Source: Proteobacteria bacterium UBA7447
GTDB lineage: Bacteria > Pseudomonadota > Gammaproteobacteria > Arenicellales > UBA868
NCBI GenBank assembly: GCA_002477475.1
Contig: DLPX01000013.1
Span: 1 to 9,801, forward strand
Length of the DNA stretch: 9,801 nucleotides
Reading direction: 5' to 3'
Shown: piece by piece, positions 6,788 to 9,801 of the stretch
How the letters are laid out: each line of letters begins with the position of its first letter
How positions within the stretch are numbered: position 1 is the first letter of the stretch
Translations under genes and position numbers: made by a program
Notes under the pieces: model-generated
Seen by the model: only the letters and a program-made list of their open reading frames with translations
Told to the model about the DNA's origin: nothing
The model's database searches: none

Positions 6788-7039
6788 AGCGGTAAGTTTT
6801 GGTATCTTTGCCAGGGATGTTACCAGTCCTGTTGCGGGCATTGCATTTTACGAGAGGAGGGTTGATCAATTCCTCTTCGGATTGAGGCTAAGGACTTCAG
6901 CAGGCTCCGGTTACCTATACCCCTTGAGAAGCTCAATACAGCTGGGGAAATTTTGATTGTCGGATGCATCGAGCTCATCTCGACCCTCGGGAACGTTCAT
7001 CTCGAACTGAATAACCGGTCATGACGCAGGTTTACTAAG

Positions 7040-7077
7040 GAGTGATCTTGGGCCAGTCCGGTATACTGGGATCACTC
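7040..7077. repeat. interrupted inverted repeat (hairpin) upstream of the YfhO-like gene
   Basis: GAGTGATC (7040-7047) pairs with GATCACTC (7070-7077). Inside it, CCAGT (7053-7057) pairs with ACTGG (7065-7069). The left arm carries a five-base bulge, and the loop is 7 bases (7058-7064). Thirteen base pairs in such a compact layout are unlikely by chance at this spot. No T-run follows on either strand, so it does not look like a standard terminator. It could be an operator, an RNA leader structure, or a small mobile-element end. Confidence 0.6.
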
Positions 7078-7163
7078 TGTCCCGACTTCTACGCTTTCCA
7101 ACCAAGCTGTATCTTGCTGAGATCGTGACCCATTCAGAATCGCTTTCGCTCTTCTTGAGTGGA

Positions 7164-7191
7164 TCGACATAGGCCAGAGCGGACGTAGATT
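7164..7191 (+). promoter_or_regulatory. possible sigma-70 promoter of the YfhO-like gene
   Basis: TCGACA at 7164-7169 (five of six consensus -35 bases) is followed after 16 bases by TAGATT at 7186-7191 (four of six -10 bases). Transcription would start near 7198, only about 12 bases before the ATG at 7210, giving a very short leader with no clear ribosome-binding site. This is a pattern match by eye only. Confidence 0.3.
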
Positions 7192-7209
7192 CCACGAGAC
7201 TCAAATTGA

Positions 7210-9705
7210 ATGACAAATAAAGCACGGTCCGGCTCCTGCTCCAAGTGGCTACATGCTTTGTGCGCTGGGTTCTTCGTCATAGTTGCGACTGGCTATCTCC
7301 ATGATGTCCTGTTTCAGGATAAGCACCTCAGCGCGTTTGATTTCATTCTGAACAAGCCCGCCTGGCAGGCAGAACGGGGGCCACACCTAGTCAATAATGG
7401 AGTACTCGCCGACTCGCCGACTGCACACTTCCCTTACAGGAGGATTTTTTGGGACAACTTGCGGGAGGGCAACAACACTGATTACCTGCCGCACATTCTT
7501 ACCGGTCAGCCATCAAACGGCCAGGGAACGGGGGCTTTTGCCACCAGTTTTTTTCAGCTGTTCATGGACATACCGAACGCCCTGGATTGGAGCACATGGT
7601 TTAGATTGATCCTGGCGGGCATCTTCATGTACACGCTCATGATCTGGCTCGGCTGCCATCCCATTATCGCCGTCCTCGCCGGTATCGCCTGGACCTACAA
7701 CACCCATCAACTGGCTTGGCTGCTTTTCCCCCAGCACCTTGCAGCCCAGATATGGATTCCGTTGATCTTCCTCCTCAACTTCAAACTAATTCGCGATGGC
7801 CCCGATTGGTCATCTTCAATCGGCTTGGTACTCAGCGTCGTGCTTTTCTATAGTAGCGGTTACACCCAGATTGCTTTGTATACTTTTATCTTTCTGGGCT
7901 TGTTCAATACCGTTTACCTGTGGCTCGCAAAGGAAACGGTGCGCGCAAAGTGGCAACTTTGGACAATTGTTCACGGGCTTTATCTCGGCACCGCTCTACT
8001 AATCTTTCCGGACGTGATGTCCCAGTTGGCGGAAATCAATGACGGCCTGCGCAGCGCGCAACCATTCCGTTACCTTAGCCTAGGAAGTGTGCCTCTGCTC
8101 AACGCAATTCTGAGCCTCCCGGCAGACGGACTGCCCCATTCGCTGGACATAGTCAGATTCATGTTTCCGCATTATCTGGGACTGGGACTCTGGGCACCCG
8201 GACTCAGGGAGATCTATAACACCAACGCTGTTGAATTCATGGCCTTTTTTGGTCTGATCGTTTTTTACCTCACGCTTTACGGGATATGTGGAGGCCTGCG
8301 CCGCCATAGTCGCCTGGTGTGGGCTCTTGGCATAACGCTGTTCTTTGTCTTTGCACTGTTCAACAGCAATCCGCTGATTGTGGGTCTCGTCAACCTGATC
8401 CCGGCGGGGGGTGCTGGTCAGTTCGACCGCTTCATCACTCTCATCATCTTTGCCTGCATTGTGCTGAGCGGCATTGGCCTCAGATATTTTCTTGAAGACA
8501 GAAAAACCCGTGATCTGATCTGGGCAGTTGTGCCGGGAGCTCTCCTTCTAGTCTGGATTGTGGTTGCCAAACTTCACTACGATCCGATTGTCAATCTGTG
8601 GTTCTTTATCACGCCGATAGCGGTACTGACATCTTTCGTCGTCGTCAGCCACTTGCTCGCACGAAAAAACATGGGAAACCTGGTTGGGCTTATCGCCATA
8701 AGTTTCACGTTGTATGAGTTGCTTCCCGCCACATATGCATTCAATACACGGCTCGATGCGAAAGACCATTTCCCCGAAAATTCGGTCATCAGCACCATTC
8801 AGGAGACACCGGGAGATTTTCGTACCGCGGTAGTCATGAGCAACGTCTCATACCATCACAACATCTTCAGCTACTACAAATTAGCGACGATAGGCGGGTA
8901 CGCGACGACCGTACGGAACCAATACGTCAAATTCCTACGGGAAGCCTACGAAGATGTTTCGATTACCGCCAACGGTATTGTTTTCCTAATGAACCATCGT
9001 CCCGAAATTCTTCGCCTGCTAAATACCCGGTTTGTTGTTACCGATATTCCTTTAGCCAGCGACCGGGTTCAAGAACGTTTCACCAACGAGGCAAATACGC
9101 TCTACGAGATTACAGACCCGTTGGACCGTGTTTATTGCGGGACTGACCAACTGGTCGTGTCAAACACAGACGAGATTCCGAGAAAGTTAGCGGAGGCCGT
9201 TACTGCCTATGATCGGCCAATCTTCGTCACCGCGCCACTGGTTGATGAGAGTCAACTTACTGAAAACTGTTCCATCTCAGATCTGAAAGTGTACCAGGGC
9301 AAAATCGAATTTCGCGCTAGAGCCGATAAGCCAACACTCATCTTCATAGCGACTAACCATCATGAAAACTGGCGCGCGCGCATCGATGGAGTACGGACCG
9401 GGATCAGTGCCGGTAACCACGCTTTTATGGTCGTCCCGGTACCGGCCGGATCCAGCGAGGTACAACTCGAGTACACCGATGAAAAACTCTTGTTGGGAGC
9501 GCTTTTGCTTATTGGGTTTGGCTTTTTTGTGCTCGGCTACGCAGCGCTGGCTACGAATCCAACCTGGCGAAAGGCATTATTTGTACTATGCGCATTAATA
9601 CTGATTGGGAAAAACGCCCCATCCGTACCGGGGCTTAAGAACCTGGAGATTTCTGAAAGAGAGGTCGCTCTAGAACTCGGCCCTGCAGGCTCGAACCGGT
9701 CATAA
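7210..9705 (+). CDS. YfhO-like polytopic membrane protein (putative GT-C glycosyltransferase)
   Basis: The 831-residue inner-membrane protein starts with a membrane anchor (about 13-32). A first outer loop holds Asp68 in NGVLADSPTAHFPYRRIFWD, the acidic residue placed as in GT-C enzymes that use lipid-linked sugars. About 11-13 further membrane segments follow, to about residue 510. A soluble, probably periplasmic part (about 512-757) comes next, with LLNTRFVVTDIPL (602-614), TLYEITDPLDRVY (630-642) and HENWRARIDGVRTGISAGNHAF (718-739) leading to VPAGSSEVQLEYT (744-756). Two membrane segments and a short tail end it. This order and the WxAxIDG...VPAG...Y block are typical of the YfhO family, whose Gram-positive members act in lipoteichoic acid glycosylation. 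In this background the acceptor is unknown. The gene looks more AT-rich than its neighbours, with several CTA/TTA leucine codons, which may signal transfer. It has no strong Shine-Dalgarno. Confidence 0.8.
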   Translation: MTNKARSGSCSKWLHALCAGFFVIVATGYLHDVLFQDKHLSAFDFILNKPAWQAERGPHLVNNGVLADSPTAHFPYRRIFWDNLREGNNTDYLPHILTGQPSNGQGTGAFATSFFQLFMDIPNALDWSTWFRLILAGIFMYTLMIWLGCHPIIAVLAGIAWTYNTHQLAWLLFPQHLAAQIWIPLIFLLNFKLIRDGPDWSSSIGLVLSVVLFYSSGYTQIALYTFIFLGLFNTVYLWLAKETVRAKWQLWTIVHGLYLGTALLIFPDVMSQLAEINDGLRSAQPFRYLSLGSVPLLNAILSLPADGLPHSLDIVRFMFPHYLGLGLWAPGLREIYNTNAVEFMAFFGLIVFYLTLYGICGGLRRHSRLVWALGITLFFVFALFNSNPLIVGLVNLIPAGGAGQFDRFITLIIFACIVLSGIGLRYFLEDRKTRDLIWAVVPGALLLVWIVVAKLHYDPIVNLWFFITPIAVLTSFVVVSHLLARKNMGNLVGLIAISFTLYELLPATYAFNTRLDAKDHFPENSVISTIQETPGDFRTAVVMSNVSYHHNIFSYYKLATIGGYATTVRNQYVKFLREAYEDVSITANGIVFLMNHRPEILRLLNTRFVVTDIPLASDRVQERFTNEANTLYEITDPLDRVYCGTDQLVVSNTDEIPRKLAEAVTAYDRPIFVTAPLVDESQLTENCSISDLKVYQGKIEFRARADKPTLIFIATNHHENWRARIDGVRTGISAGNHAFMVVPVPAGSSEVQLEYTDEKLLLGALLLIGFGFFVLGYAALATNPTWRKALFVLCALILIGKNAPSVPGLKNLEISEREVALELGPAGSNRS

Positions 9706-9707
9706 AA

Positions 9708-9801
9708 TTACGAGTCTCCCACGATCCGCTTCATCTGGTTGACCAGGAGTTGGAGCGCGTGAGCCCGATGGCTCAGGGTGTTCTTCACGCTTGGGCCAAG
9801 T
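9708..9801 (-). CDS. rdgB: C-terminal end of RdgB-like non-canonical purine NTP pyrophosphatase (partial)
   Basis: Only the last 30 codons are in the window, ending in a TAA at 9708-9710. They read LGPSVKNTLSHRAHALQLL followed by VNQMKRIVGDS. The KN-x-LSHR-x-x-AL-x-LL pattern matches the C-terminus of RdgB/HAM1 enzymes (E. coli has KSALSHRGQALKLL); the SHR motif belongs to the nucleotide-binding site. These enzymes hydrolyse ITP, dITP and XTP to monophosphates and so keep damaged purines out of DNA and RNA. The gene converges on the YfhO-like gene with 2 bp between stops. The short length limits confidence, but the motif is distinctive. Confidence 0.72.
   Translation of the reverse strand, partial: LGPSVKNTLSHRAHALQLLVNQMKRIVGDS

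Larger units (their letters stand above)
6842..7209. other. non-coding stretch with hairpin, orphan AGGAGG and putative promoter
   Basis: This region between the divergent gpmA and YfhO-like genes holds no recognisable gene or tRNA. Three things stand out: an AGGAGG at 6855-6860 with no good gene behind it, a strong interrupted hairpin at 7040-7077, and a possible sigma-70 promoter at 7164-7191. A frame without an ATG is open from 6866 to 7024, and a 68-codon minus-strand frame covers 7019-7225; neither resembles a family I know. The region may include a long leader or the remains of a lost gene. Confidence 0.5.

Noticed and set aside
6788..6841. Eighteen extra N-terminal residues for GpmA.
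   Set aside because: The MKTLVLIRHG start at 6787 matches the family exactly.
7019..7225. A 68-codon minus-strand frame upstream of and overlapping the start of the YfhO-like gene.
   Set aside because: No recognisable family, overlaps the start of a real gene, and includes the hairpin at 7040-7077. Most likely chance, though its reading is oddly protein-like.
7001..9703. Possible direct repeats around the YfhO-like gene: AACCGGTCAT at 7013-7022 and 9694-9703, with CTCGAA nearby in both.
   Set aside because: Ten-base matches are expected many times by chance in a window of this size, the second copy is inside the coding end, and no integrase or transposase is present. Not enough to call target-site duplication or attachment sites.

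Overview
The window reads as a chromosomal segment of a moderately GC-rich proteobacterium, most likely a gammaproteobacterium. The basis is the close resemblance of MoaE, MoaC, MoeA and GpmA to their E. coli counterparts, plus the RdgB-like C-terminus. The genus cannot be read from the sequence. No rRNA, tRNA, insertion sequence, CRISPR array or phage gene was seen.

Left part (1-4140), molybdenum cofactor (Moco) synthesis. The 3' end of moaD and all of moaE run rightward. Facing them is a leftward cluster, in transcription order: moaC, moeA, a TauD/TfdA-type Fe(II)/2-oxoglutarate dioxygenase, and a small SAM-dependent methyltransferase. moaC and moeA overlap by four bases (ATGA), and the dioxygenase start codon abuts the moeA stop codon, so these three look translationally coupled; the methyltransferase follows after about 35 bp. 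MoaD/MoaE form molybdopterin synthase, MoaC makes the cyclic pyranopterin precursor, and MoeA inserts molybdate. The dioxygenase and methyltransferase are not known Moco enzymes.

Middle (4141-6841). A divergent intergenic region carries a good extended -10 promoter for a thioredoxin-fold protein with a CNHC centre. A Kef/CPA2-type cation:proton antiporter membrane domain without a regulatory domain follows. Convergent to it is gpmA, 2,3-bisphosphoglycerate-dependent phosphoglycerate mutase of glycolysis.

Right part (6842-9801). A non-coding stretch of about 420 bp upstream of gpmA holds a strong hairpin, an isolated Shine-Dalgarno-like AGGAGG and a possible sigma-70 promoter. It leads to a large YfhO-like membrane protein (831 aa) whose base composition looks more AT-rich than its neighbours. 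Convergent to it, only 2 bp away, is the 3' end of an rdgB-like gene (non-canonical purine NTP pyrophosphatase).

Most genes are ordinary housekeeping genes. The parts most worth a second look are the dioxygenase-methyltransferase pair in the Moco cluster, the YfhO-like protein in a Gram-negative setting, and the structured leader region before it.
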